From positions 372,001 through 436,000 of the forward strand of contig MU839081.1 in the NCBI GenBank assembly GCA_030685235.1: a stretch of 64,000 bases of DNA, written 5' to 3'. The notes beneath the pieces were generated by a model. The model was not told where the DNA came from and did no database searches. It saw only the letters and a program-made list of their open reading frames with translations. Position numbers and translations under genes: made by a program. Of this stretch, positions 46,286 to 56,971 are shown piece by piece. This DNA is from Copromyces sp. CBS 386.78 (Eukaryota > Ascomycota > Sordariomycetes > Sordariales > Sordariaceae). How positions within the stretch are numbered: position 1 is the first letter of the stretch; each line of letters starts with the position of its first letter.

Positions 46286-46743
46286 ATCGCAAAGACTCGG
46301 GCCACACGTCTTGAACTTCCAAGGCCTGACTGGCAGAATCCGTGGGCCTTGGGGTTTGGGTTTTGAAAAGGATTCGAGCATATGCAATGCTAGAGGTGCC
46401 TCAAGTGTACTGGAGATGCGACTAGGCCTTGGAAGCTCAAGATGTATGGCCACTGTCTTTGCGATACCGTAGAAACTCGACAAACTGGCAAAACGCTTTC
46501 CCTGTTTCTGTGCAGGGTATATGGCATATCTGTACAGGGAGCTGGCAGGATCAGGTCGGTCACTGTGCCTTCGAATGTGTGTAAGTTGACGTCGAGGGCA
46601 ATGTCCTTCAGTTTTCACTAATTGGGCAGATACATTTGCTGGTGTATGTTGGCTTACTAGGCTTCTTCCTGGCAGATTTCTGCCATATGCCCTGTACAGA
46701 AACAGGGAAAGCGGTTTGCCAGTTTGTCGAGTTTCTACGGTAT
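46286..46743. repeat. Nested foldback (two adjacent inverted-repeat pairs)
   Basis: Pair 1: 46286-46327 and 46424-46465 are reverse complements over 42 bases with 6 mismatches. Pair 2: 46464-46526 and 46681-46743 are reverse complements over 63 bases with 3 mismatches. The second arm of pair 1 touches the first arm of pair 2, so the DNA or its RNA could form two neighbouring hairpins with loops of 96 and 154 bases. There is no clear transposase and no target-site duplication that I could confirm. It may be a small foldback element or a partial inverted duplication. Confidence 0.8.
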
Positions 46744-46819
46744 TTGTTTGTTGGTTCCATCCTTACCTACCTTAAGGTATGTACCTAAACACGGCAGCGG
46801 TACACTGGCAGAAGCAGCA

Positions 46820-46945
46820 CGGAACTTTTATCTTGTAATGACTAGCGGAAAGTGCAAATTTTCTCCCTAAACTTGACACTCGCCCGTCAAACCATGGAAA
46901 GCCTGTCCTCCTCCCTGGGAAAGATATACCAAGGTACTGACTAAC
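46820..46945. repeat. Cluster flank module, copy 2
   Basis: Carries CTTGTAATGAC, an AGTGCAAATTTTCTCC block, a CCTCCTCCCTGGG block and AAGGTACTGAC in the same order and spacing as module 1, with many substitutions. It lies about 340 bp downstream of copy E. Confidence 0.55.
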
Positions 46946-47280
46946 TGAACACATGACACACATACTGGTAGCTATCGCAATCGTGGCAAAACGTTTGCGA
47001 AGTGTGCTGGGATGACTACCTCTACATCACTTTGGGTCAAACAAGACGAAGACATTGAATCAATGAGGCATCGAGGAATCCCAGAATGGGGGGTCAACAC
47101 AGGGGTTAAGAGTGCTATACACACGAACTTCAGCATAGAACGGTTTCAGATAGAGAACTTGACGTAAATGTATAGAACGTGCACAGTGACGGCCACGACG
47201 TTACCCACGCTTGGCCTCATGCATCTCTACCTTAACTTTGCGTTCTTTCACTCTGGTTCCTCCCTATACCGTCGACTCAC

Positions 47281-48166
47281 TCAGGTCCCATCATAGACTT
47301 CCTCTTTCCCCCCTATTCTTGAGGTAGCATAATTGTCCCAAACAATATAGTCAATCCACTCAAGATCCGCACACCCCAACTTGCCAGGAGGGTATGCCAC
47401 TTTGCCAGACTCTATCAAGCGCGGCATCGTGCTCTGCACCCACTCACGGTTCGGATAGCCCCATTTCATGCAGATGCCTTGAGTGCCACATTGGTGACCT
47501 TCGGGGCACTTGACAAATCCAAGCCCTTTGAGCACCTTTTGAGCTTTCTCGGTCTCCCCCTCCGCCTCTTCACTTTCGTTGTACCGTATAATCTCGCGAA
47601 ATTGATTTTCGGGAAACCGCTTTTCAGGCACATATATGCCATTTTCCTGCCCGATGCCAAGCATCTGTATGCCTGCCAACTTGGGTGGGGGAGACATGTT
47701 GCCACCCCGGAGCACTGTAAATTCGAAATTATTATTTCCAGTCTGTATCCTATCTTTTTCCCTTGTTAGTCTGGCTGGGACTGGAGGGTGGGGCGCCAGA
47801 TTTTACCCTCCTGTACAGAGGATACGGTTGGCACATATGCTGTAATATGTGCTTAAATCTGTACGTAAATGTGCCTAAAAAGCGGTTTCCCGAAAATCAA
47901 TTTCGCGAGATTATACGGTACGGCGTCTCATCGCCGGTTAGCATGAGCATGCGTACGGTCCCGCCAAAAGATATACGGAGAGAACATAGGAAGCTGGCGC
48001 GGAGCGGCCAGCGCTCATGACTTGTGAGTTTGCGCCAAAAATTGTCCCATTCAGTGGTTTGGCTGGTGAGATGTACACGGATGAGTTCTGGGTAACCACA
48101 CTCCGCGCTGGTTTTTCTTGTGTGCCTGCTTGTCATAGCAGGCTGATTTCCCTGGTTGTCGGACAT
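47281..48166 (-). CDS. Cluster family copy E, two-exon unknown small protein
   Basis: Two parts of one family gene lie here. The N-terminal part, from the ATG at 48166 (MSDNQGNQPA), has VHLTSQTTEWDNFWRKL and a following Trp. The C-terminal part, down to the stop at 47281, has KAQKVLKGLGF, ICMKWGYPNREW, MPRLIESG and WIDYIVW. They join in frame if 47976-47715 is an intron (GTATAT donor, TTTACAG acceptor, 262 bp), giving 207 residues, a normal length for the family. The intron is the longest credible one in the cluster, its donor is weak, and its likely CTAAC branch is about 50 bases from the acceptor. It also contains an inverted copy of part of exon 2. The alternative is a gene broken by an inversion, leaving two fragments. 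Function unknown. Confidence 0.55.
47581..47921. repeat. Inverted duplication of copy E coding sequence
   Basis: 47581-47633 (inside exon 2 of copy E, encoding VPEKRFPENQFREIIRY on the minus strand) and 47869-47921 (inside the proposed intron) are reverse complements over 53 bases with one mismatch. The plus-strand reading of the right arm gives nearly the same peptide, VPKKRFPENQFREIIRY. The arms are separated by 235 bases, and a transcript of the gene could fold them into a long hairpin. Confidence 0.9.
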
Positions 48167-48480
48167 TTTGAATGTGATGCTGTATGGGCTGAAAGTTCGT
48201 TTTCCCGAATAGGAACGAGATTAAACTTATGTAGTGCCGAGTGCGAGGTGCAGGTTCGAGATTTAGGACATGGCGTAACAGATGCTGGATACCTTATATA
48301 CGCAAGATTAAGCGCGAAATGGATCCAAGAAATTGATCAAACCTTCGAGCGTGCTCCAAATCCAACACTCCTAACCGCCATCGGATCTTTTGCAGACTGC
48401 GCTATGTTGGACGTTATCCCGTTGGTTCCATTCTTCAACAACATCTTCGTTGGTCGAGTCAGTCAGCACGAGAAGTCAAA

Positions 48481-48590
48481 TAAACAACACATCGGTGGAA
48501 ACCAACAGAACAGTACACTTATCTCCATTCGGGTGTGACAGTCGTCTCTCATATCAAAGAATTTATATCCTGGTTCCTCCTCGCAGCATA
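48481..48590. repeat. Cluster flank module, copy 3
   Basis: Shares GGTGGAAACCAACAGAACAG and ACTTATCTCC with modules 1 and 5, in the same order. It lies about 315 bp upstream of the start of copy E. Confidence 0.5.
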
Positions 48591-49320
48591 CCGAGCTCCT
48601 ACGACCGAGGAAGCCAACATGACCACTGTCCACTAGCACGACCACTACTCGGTGCATGCAGTCCAAATAATAGAGTGATATGTGTCAAATCAGCAAGGAA
48701 CGTCAAACGAAAAGCTAACATTTGTCATAACCAACGGTTTCTTGAAAGTGTGATCTCAGATCAAGGAACGAATGCCTTCCGTAGAGTCCTCGATGGTCAT
48801 CCATGGTGGTTACGGTATCAAAACCCGTCGACCACATTGCGGCCTCGCATCTCCAGATTGAGAACGTCAATACGGCAGCGTGACTCCCGGTACCATCATT
48901 ATTCGGTGTCTGATGGAGTGGCTGCGCTTGAATTACTCGCCGACGACCAGACCCGTAGCAAGAATGTGGTTCGGAATGAGGTGGGGAAATGGAAGCGAAA
49001 GGGCGAATGTCGTAGAATAGACAGGAACAGAAGAAGAAGAAGAAGAAGGCAGAGAAGAACCAAGAAGATTGTGAGACGGGGAAAGAAAAAGGCAGGCACG
49101 ACGCAGGGTGAAAGGTGTCGCCCAACCGCATACAAAATCCTGGGTCCATCAAAGGCACTTCTCTATTTCCATCGTGTCTTGCAATACCTCCCCCAACAAA
49201 TCATGCTTCTAACCGACCATCTGTCAAAAGTACGGCATTGTTCCATGCGCTGTTCCGAGGTCATTTATCTGTTGGTTTTTTCCTCACAACAACAAGTTAA
49301 GAGTATGTTGGTCGACTCGA

Positions 49321-49505
49321 CACGGGAAGTTCCACCTGTAGGTAATGACCATCAAACAAACAGTGCATTTATCTTGTTATTTCTAGTAACACAGGTTTCG
49401 AAACAAAGAAACGCCCTCCCTTTTACTCTTGAAAATTATCCAGGTACCACGATTTCACCCATTCCGACGCCTTGGACCCATCCTCACTTGCCTTCAACCG
49501 TATAG
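49321..49505. repeat. Cluster flank module, copy 4
   Basis: Closely follows module 1: CACGGGAAGTTCCACCTGTA, AATGACCATCAAACAAACAG, TTTATCTTG, CGCCCTCCCTTTTACTCTTG, ATCCAGGTACCAC, TTTCACCCATT and CTTGCCTTCAACCGTATAG. In module 1 the last block contains the stop region of copy D, so module 4 probably keeps the 3' trace of a lost gene copy. Confidence 0.6.
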
Positions 49506-49753
49506 TTTTACTTTCCCGCTCAATTTACTATTCTCTTTGAGTCTTGACCATCAAACCTTTCAGTGTCCATCGAACATCTGTACCTCCCGTCCCCTACCGG
49601 AAGTGCACAGCAACTCTTCTCCCAGTCGATACCTATGCTCCAACCACGAAATACTCGGAAACAAAAACCTGCCGACGCTGAAACCACCCCATTCCACTTT
49701 CCATCGAAACCCACCAGGGCGGCCGTCATCGAATTTCCGCACCTAAACGTCGT

Positions 49754-50305
49754 CTAAAGTTGTGAAGCAACCCACCCACCTCTCCTCTCCCTCCTCATCC
49801 TCACCGGGCCATGTGTCTTGACAAACTCAATCCACCCCTTATCGGGTACCTGAGCCTTGCCATCACCATTATCTCCCTGTCCATTTCCACATCTCCTTTC
49901 AAACTTGTCCAGGGACTGCGGCATCTGGTTCTTCACGAACTCACGGTCCGGGAAGCCGGCCCATTTCATTTGAATCCTGGGGCTCCAGATGCTAGGGACC
50001 TCGACAAAACCCAATGACAAAAGGATCTCGCGAGCTAACTTGGTCTTCTCTCGCGCTTCGGGCCAGGTGGCGTAGTGTTTGTTGGGGATGGGTAGAAGCG
50101 AGAGGTCGGCGGCGGGACCTGGCTTCTGTACGTAGCCTGTTGCGACGCTCCAACATTTGTCATTGATGAGTGCCTCCCAGAAGTTGGCCCATTTTTCGGA
50201 CAGGTCGTGGGTTTGGAGAGGATCAGTCAGGTAGACGTCAATGGGTTTCGGCTGGTATGTGTGGGGGGCTACCACAATCAAGTCATTTTCGTGGTTGTCG
50301 GGCAT
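49754..50305 (-). CDS. Cluster family copy G, unknown small protein
   Basis: Single open frame of 183 residues from the ATG at 50305 (MPDNHENDLIVV). It shows the full set of family blocks: IDVYLTDPL, EKWANFWEALINDKCW, TGYVQKPGP, REKTKLAREILLSLGFVEVP, IQMKWAGFPDREFVKNQMPQSL, and GWIEFVKTHG in place of W..YIQW. The C-terminal end is Arg-rich (VRMRRERRGGW). Like the others it has no signal peptide or membrane span. No function can be assigned. It is the last copy on the right; flank modules lie on both sides. Confidence 0.68.
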   Translation of the reverse strand: MPDNHENDLIVVAPHTYQPKPIDVYLTDPLQTHDLSEKWANFWEALINDKCWSVATGYVQKPGPAADLSLLPIPNKHYATWPEAREKTKLAREILLSLGFVEVPSIWSPRIQMKWAGFPDREFVKNQMPQSLDKFERRCGNGQGDNGDGKAQVPDKGWIEFVKTHGPVRMRRERRGGWVASQL

Positions 50306-51752
50306 CTTGACAACGGTGATGATTTATGGAAGGCTGGAAGAGTTGTTTGCGCTGATGGAGGGGAAATTGATAAAGGGTTGAGTGCTGAGGCCTGCTTGAA
50401 AGGTATGGAAGAGGGCGAGGCAGATGATGAATGCATACGCAAACCGAGCGTGGAATTGATTCCAGAATTTCGCCATAGCCGCCCTTGATATTTTACACAT
50501 CCTCCGTGTTGGCCGGCCGTTTCCTTGTTGGTTCTAGCTTCAACAACAACGGCTCGACCAACACACGGGAAGTTGAAAGAAAACGAGCTTTCGTTGAGAC
50601 CAACAGAACAACACCATTGTCCTCCCGGCCTGTGACCCTTGTCTCCCGGGTTGAAGAACGATCAGCTTCGTTCCATCTTCCTCGTAACCCATCCACGATG
50701 GTTACAATATCGCTACATCGTTGGCCATAGTGCGGTCTGGCGTTGGGAGTTACGTATAACCTTCGACGAATGTCAACATGACTACTGGCGATGACACCCT
50801 CGACAGTCTTCATCCTTGCACGAGTAAAAGGAAACCCAGTAAAGAAGAAAAAGAAGTACAGACCCCATGAACCGGTAAAGTCTATTACCCCCAATTAGTA
50901 CTCTAGATCAGGCGCTGACACATCTTCATCATCGAGTGTCCTTAGGTAAATACACCACAACAACATGCTCGACAGGGGTGAATGTCAACGAAGAGATAAG
51001 CGGCATAGCGATAAGCAGGGCATCCGGAGTAAAGTCCGGACGCACCAGGGCAGCACCACTTCGCCATTCATCCCAAGTTCCCAAGTCTCAAAACCAATTA
51101 ACCATAGCATGATGGGTAGATCCTATACCTATCTCCGTCCAATCAACAACGCAGTGCCATACAGTCCCACGTAAGTGGCCATCATTCCAACTTGAGTAGC
51201 CGATATACAACAACGTGACATCAGAAGGGATCATCGACAGAAACCCTAAGTGCATACCACCTCGGGCACAGACATATCCTCCACACACACAACACCACAC
51301 ATAGCATGAAACGTCTTGTCAGGTTGGCACAAAATATTCTTTGCGTCCATTATTATCCAGGGTATAAAACTTTTACCCCCAACCGCGTTGAAGCAGTTGT
51401 CTAAAACAACTAGTTATCCCCACCGAACTCCGCAGTCCTGAAAAATGATCATGTTGAGGACCAAGTACCAAATTGCAACGCCCCTTGAAAATGCATGCAA
51501 TATGGTGAATTTTTCCGACTCCCAGTAATTTTCTTTTCCGTAACCTAATCCGTCGTTGAGATCACAAACCAGTGACCTGTTTACCATCCCTGTTTTTGGT
51601 TTTCCCAAGCCTTCCTCCTGGGTCTCATGCAAAGTTGAAAAACATATCCGCGACCCATTGGCATCGCTGTTGAATAATGCCCCAATCGCTCATATACCGT
51701 GTATCATCATTACCACACAAAACATTCAGATCTTTCTATGTGATTGACACAT
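50306..51752. other. Spacer with flank module 5, then SHMT 3' region
   Basis: The first 550 bases belong to the cluster and contain module 5. The rest, up to the stop of the serine hydroxymethyltransferase gene, shows no repeat and no convincing coding frame. Confidence 0.55.
50555..50640. repeat. Cluster flank module, copy 5
   Basis: Contains ACACGGGAAGTT, GAGACCAACAGAACA and TTGTCCTCCC in the order seen in modules 3 and 4, with strong divergence. It lies upstream of copy G. Confidence 0.45.
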
Positions 51753-53361
51753 TTAGAGACCGGCATCGTACCTCCAGCCCTCAACGGGGAGGGGGAAGGT
51801 GTTGCTCCAGGCAGCAATCTCCTGCTTGAGCTCGTTGACGCGGGGAATATCGCCAGTGGCGATCTTGGCCTTGAAGTCCTTCTGCTTGTTAGCCTCCTTG
51901 GGGAGGGAAGCCTGGATCTCCTTGCAGAGCTTGACGACCTCATCGACGTAGGTGGCGACCTTCTCGAAGTCGGCCTCGCCGAAGCCACGGGAGGTCATAG
52001 CGGGGGTACCAATACGGAGACCGCCGGGGGTGAGAGCGCTCTTGTCGCCGGGAACGGCGTTCTTGTTGCAGGTAATGTTGATCTGCTCGAGGAGGAACTC
52101 AACACGGGCACCATCGACGCCGAGAGGGCGGAGGTCGACGAGGACCATGTGAGAGTCAGTGCCGTCAGAGACGAGCTTGTAGCCGAGCTCCTTGAGCTTC
52201 TTCTCAAGAGCCTTGGCATTGGCAACGACCTTCTGCTGGTACTCCTTGAACTCGGGGGAGGCAGCCTGCTTGAGGGCAACGGCAAGGGCGGTGATGGTGT
52301 GGTTGTGAGGGCCACCCTGGTGACCAGGGAAGACGGAGAAGTTGATCTTGTCCTCAAGGTCATAGAGGGTCTCCTTGCCGGTCTTGGCGTCAACGGAGCG
52401 GACACCACGACGGAAGAAGATCATGGCGCCACGGGGGCCACGGAGGGACTTGTGAGTGGTGGTGGTGACGACATCGGCGTAGAGGAAGGGCGAGGGGATA
52501 ACTTCGGAGGCAACGAGGCCGGAAATGTGAGCAATATCGACAACAAGGTAGGCGCCAACGGAGTCGGCAATCTTGCGCATGCGCTCGTAGTCAATCAGAC
52601 GGCAGTAGGCAGAGGTACCGGCGACGAGGATCTTGGGGCGGAAGAGCTGGGCGTTCTTCTCGAGGGTATCGTAGTCAATGATGCCGGTGTCAATGTTGAC
52701 GCGGTAGGGCATGGTCTCGAAGTAGGTAGAGACAGCAGAGATCCTGAAGTGGGAAGGTGGGTTAGCTCGACTGATCCTTCCTTTGACTGGGGTAACTTGG
52801 TGTGACACTCACTTGCGCTGGGGGGTCTGGTAACCGTGGGAAAGATGGCCACCGTGGGGGAGGTCAAGACCCATGAGACGGCCGTGAGGGGGCATGATGG
52901 CCTGGTAGACCTGGAGGTTGGCAGGGCTGCCAGACAAGCACTGAACGTTGACACCCCACTTCTTGGGGTCGAGGTGGAAGGCCTCCAGGGCACGGTTCTG
53001 GCAGAGGATCTCGATCTCGTCGATGTGCTGGTTGCCGCCATAGTAGCGGGCGCCGGGGAGACCCTCAGAGTACTTGTTGGACATGGGGGAGCCGAGGGCA
53101 TCGAAGACGGCACGCGAGGTGACGTTCTCGGAGGCGATGAGGATGATGGACTCGCGCTGGCGCTGAACCTCCTTCTTCATGATCTCGGCGACCTGGGGGT
53201 CGGACTCGACCAAGCTCTGCTCGAGCATCTGTATATCGCAAAGTTATGAGTCAACATGTTTGTCCGACCACTAGAAGTCCTGGGGTAATCCACATGGAAT
53301 TCGAGAAGAAGGGATTACCACATACGGTCTTGTGAGTCTCGGAGAGGGCGTAGCTGGACAT
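51753..53361 (-). CDS. for: Serine hydroxymethyltransferase, cytosolic
   Basis: PLP enzyme that converts serine and tetrahydrofolate to glycine and 5,10-methylene-tetrahydrofolate, feeding one-carbon metabolism; the Neurospora gene is known as formate (for). Exons are 53361-53326 (12 codons, [12 protein letters not shown]), 53228-52813 and 52743-51753, with introns of 97 and 69 bp, giving 480 residues. The PLP lysine is in [13 protein letters not shown] near 249, the DIAHISGL motif is near 220, and the substrate-binding block ASENVTS is near the N-terminus. No mitochondrial presequence is present, so this is the cytosolic form. Codon use is strongly biased, as in highly expressed genes. Confidence 0.96.
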
Positions 53362-55645
53362 GGTGATTGATTGGGGGGGTTGGCTTCTTTGGAGAGTGAG
53401 AGGCCGAATGTGAGGATTGAGGTTGATGATGAGAGAGAAGAAGAGACGGGAGGGAAGGACAGGAAGAGAAGGGGGATCGATGACCGAGATATAGAAGGAG
53501 GGGCACTGAGATCCAGGGTTGCTGGGCGAGTCAACCTCTCTGAATTAAAGTGGCTCCGCGGGTCCAGTCGCGGTCCGTCCATTCATCAATCGCGGCCACT
53601 AGAAAAAAAAATGCAATTGGAACCCCGCTGAGCCCGCCAAGGTGCAGGTCCTCCAATTCGCAATCACTCCGAGCTGCAAATCTGCTGCCAGAAATCGCCA
53701 AAACATGCGAATCCGCCGCCGTAACATGCAAGGACGGGGCCCGATCTCCGGACCTCGAAACAGAGTCTGGGCCCCGCAATCGACATGGCCTTCCCTCACA
53801 GCATTGGTTACTGGTTGTGAGCTTTTTACATACGGTACCTGGAGCTTTGTGACTGCTCAGTTGCGGCCCGTACACGGTACCTTAGGTAAGTTCGTTACCT
53901 TGGGACTTCACAACGTACTCTTCACAACTCAACCAACATTCCACCAATTTTCGTGCAAGAAGTTGGTATCAACCCGATGCGTTTACTCCATCTCATACAC
54001 TTTCTTCAATTCTTTGTTTTGAATGTCGTTATCCCGTTGTTTTCTTGTTAACTTTGCACACTCCTGTTACGAGAACCGCGCTAATGAACTTTTTAAGTAC
54101 TGATGTGTAATCCTGGTTATCGCAATAACGGGGCTCGCTACCGGGCCATTGCGGGTGTCGACGATGACTCTTTCCTCCTCCGATCTTGAATTGGTCTCGA
54201 GTCTTGGCCTCAACATCTCCGGTCTCTTCCCTCTCGTCGACTTTACAGCCTGTGCGCTGCTAGCCCAGACTCTGTGGTGAACCATTCCATTTTCGCATTT
54301 GATTATATGTAAAAACCTCAATGACACTAGTATCGATTGGAGATAAGATTATAAGACAAACTATTTATCTTATCAGCTTGGAGGACGACGGGACATGAGC
54401 ATGACACCTCACCTGACCCTACACCTGACACCGAGGCCGTTGTATACGACGATAGTCCTCAATTCAACTCACAACCACTCACAGCTTCCCGTCAACACGG
54501 CACAGTCGTGCATCTTCGCGTCAAGTTCGCGTACTGGTTGAGGTGCTTTCTATGAACCTGTGTTCCTGCTGGATGCCACGAATCACAATGGAACAGCACC
54601 CCAACAACCCTACGGAGTTACATGTACCTTGCTTTATCGTCTTCCGATAAGTTGGTCGATGCACTATCGGGAGCTAAGCTCGTGAAGTACCCAAGGTAGC
54701 TCTCAGTGCTCTTCAGCTCAAGGCCGTCGAGCATTGAATTGTCTTGATATCCAGATGAGTCTCAGACAGCTATTGTCTTGTGCTCCCGGCCGCATCCGTG
54801 CTCAATAGCATTCCATTGCCTTGTCTCCCCCGTCCTTCATGCATCCCGTTTCAGTCGTGTCGACCATTTTCATAGAGAAAAGGTACGGTGAGCCGCTCTG
54901 GCTCAATGGGAGGCCGTTATGTAATCCATGTCTTGGCTAGCCGTCTTCGTCTCTGGCTCCACCTCCGGTTTGTCGGTTAAAGTGGGGACACTTTTGCAAA
55001 CAACCCAATCATCCCATGGCCGGCCGGGGAAGCGATGAGCGCCTTGTGCAGGTTTGCACGAGTTTGCGCTGATAGGGTCAGCGATCGCGACCCCAGAAGC
55101 CCCTGCCTGCAGCGAACCGGCCCTGGTCTTGGGTCACACGTCATTGGGTCACCAGGCACAGCAAGGGTACGCGCAACCACTTCTGCCACTGGACCATCAA
55201 TGGAAAGTGCCATCGCTTCATCGATTCCCTCCAGTAGGCAGCCAGCGGCCAAGCTCCTCCCCCATGGGTCACACGAAACAGCAAGGGCCGCTGATGGGAA
55301 ATGGGAAACAATGTGCAAGACTCTATCAAGACTTGTATGTAAATGCCCGCGTAGTTTGTTAGCCGTCTAGCGGCTTATCGTCGCCCTCGCCATCGTCCAC
55401 ATCACACCCGCACCCGCCAGCAGCTGCGCCTCTCCACTTCTGCCACTTTAACAGACCCGGGAAGGAACCCGCATAAGTAACCTCCGACCGACATCTCTCT
55501 GCCCGTCTTCTTTCTCTTTCCCCATCCATCCACTTGCTCTCCACCAACAACCCTTGCTTCTTGTCCCATCATCAGCAACCATCATATCATCGATCCGTCG
55601 CCAGTCTTTCGTTCCACACTCGTTTTTGTTACTACAGTGCTCACG
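53362..55645. other. Divergent promoter region of for and pep-4
   Basis: A 2.3-kb interval between two divergent, probably highly expressed genes. A GGTACCTTAGGTAAG motif is near 53875. The right end (about 55440-55640) is pyrimidine-rich, as expected for the protease leader. Open frames are short and overlap; none is called. Confidence 0.6.

Positions 55646-56971
<1,326 letters not shown>

Larger units (their letters stand above)
45941..47280. other. Spacer with foldback repeats and flank module 2
   Basis: A 1.3-kb spacer between copies D and E. It contains nested inverted repeats (46286-46743) and flank module 2 (46820-46945). One minus-strand frame of 152 codons (46160-46618) lies almost wholly inside the inverted repeats and has no family motif, so it is not called. 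Confidence 0.55.
48167..49753. other. Spacer with flank modules 3 and 4
   Basis: A 1.6-kb spacer between copies E and G. One plus-strand frame of 371 codons (48390-49505) crosses both modules; it lacks a proper ATG at its start, contains an Arg-rich low-complexity run, and resembles nothing, so it is not called. A stretch at 48590-48960 resembles 50640-50830 beyond copy G. Confidence 0.55.

Noticed and set aside
46160..46618. 152-codon minus-strand frame between copies D and E
   Set aside because: Lies almost wholly on the inverted repeats and shows none of the family blocks.
48390..49505. 371-codon plus-strand open frame across the cluster spacer
   Set aside because: It opens with TTG, not ATG, crosses two repeat modules, contains an Arg-rich simple run and resembles no protein; chance opening in normal-GC DNA is more likely.
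51744..52805. 353-codon plus-strand frame opposite serine hydroxymethyltransferase
   Set aside because: Antisense shadow of a strongly biased gene; Gly/Leu/Asp/Val-rich with no family.
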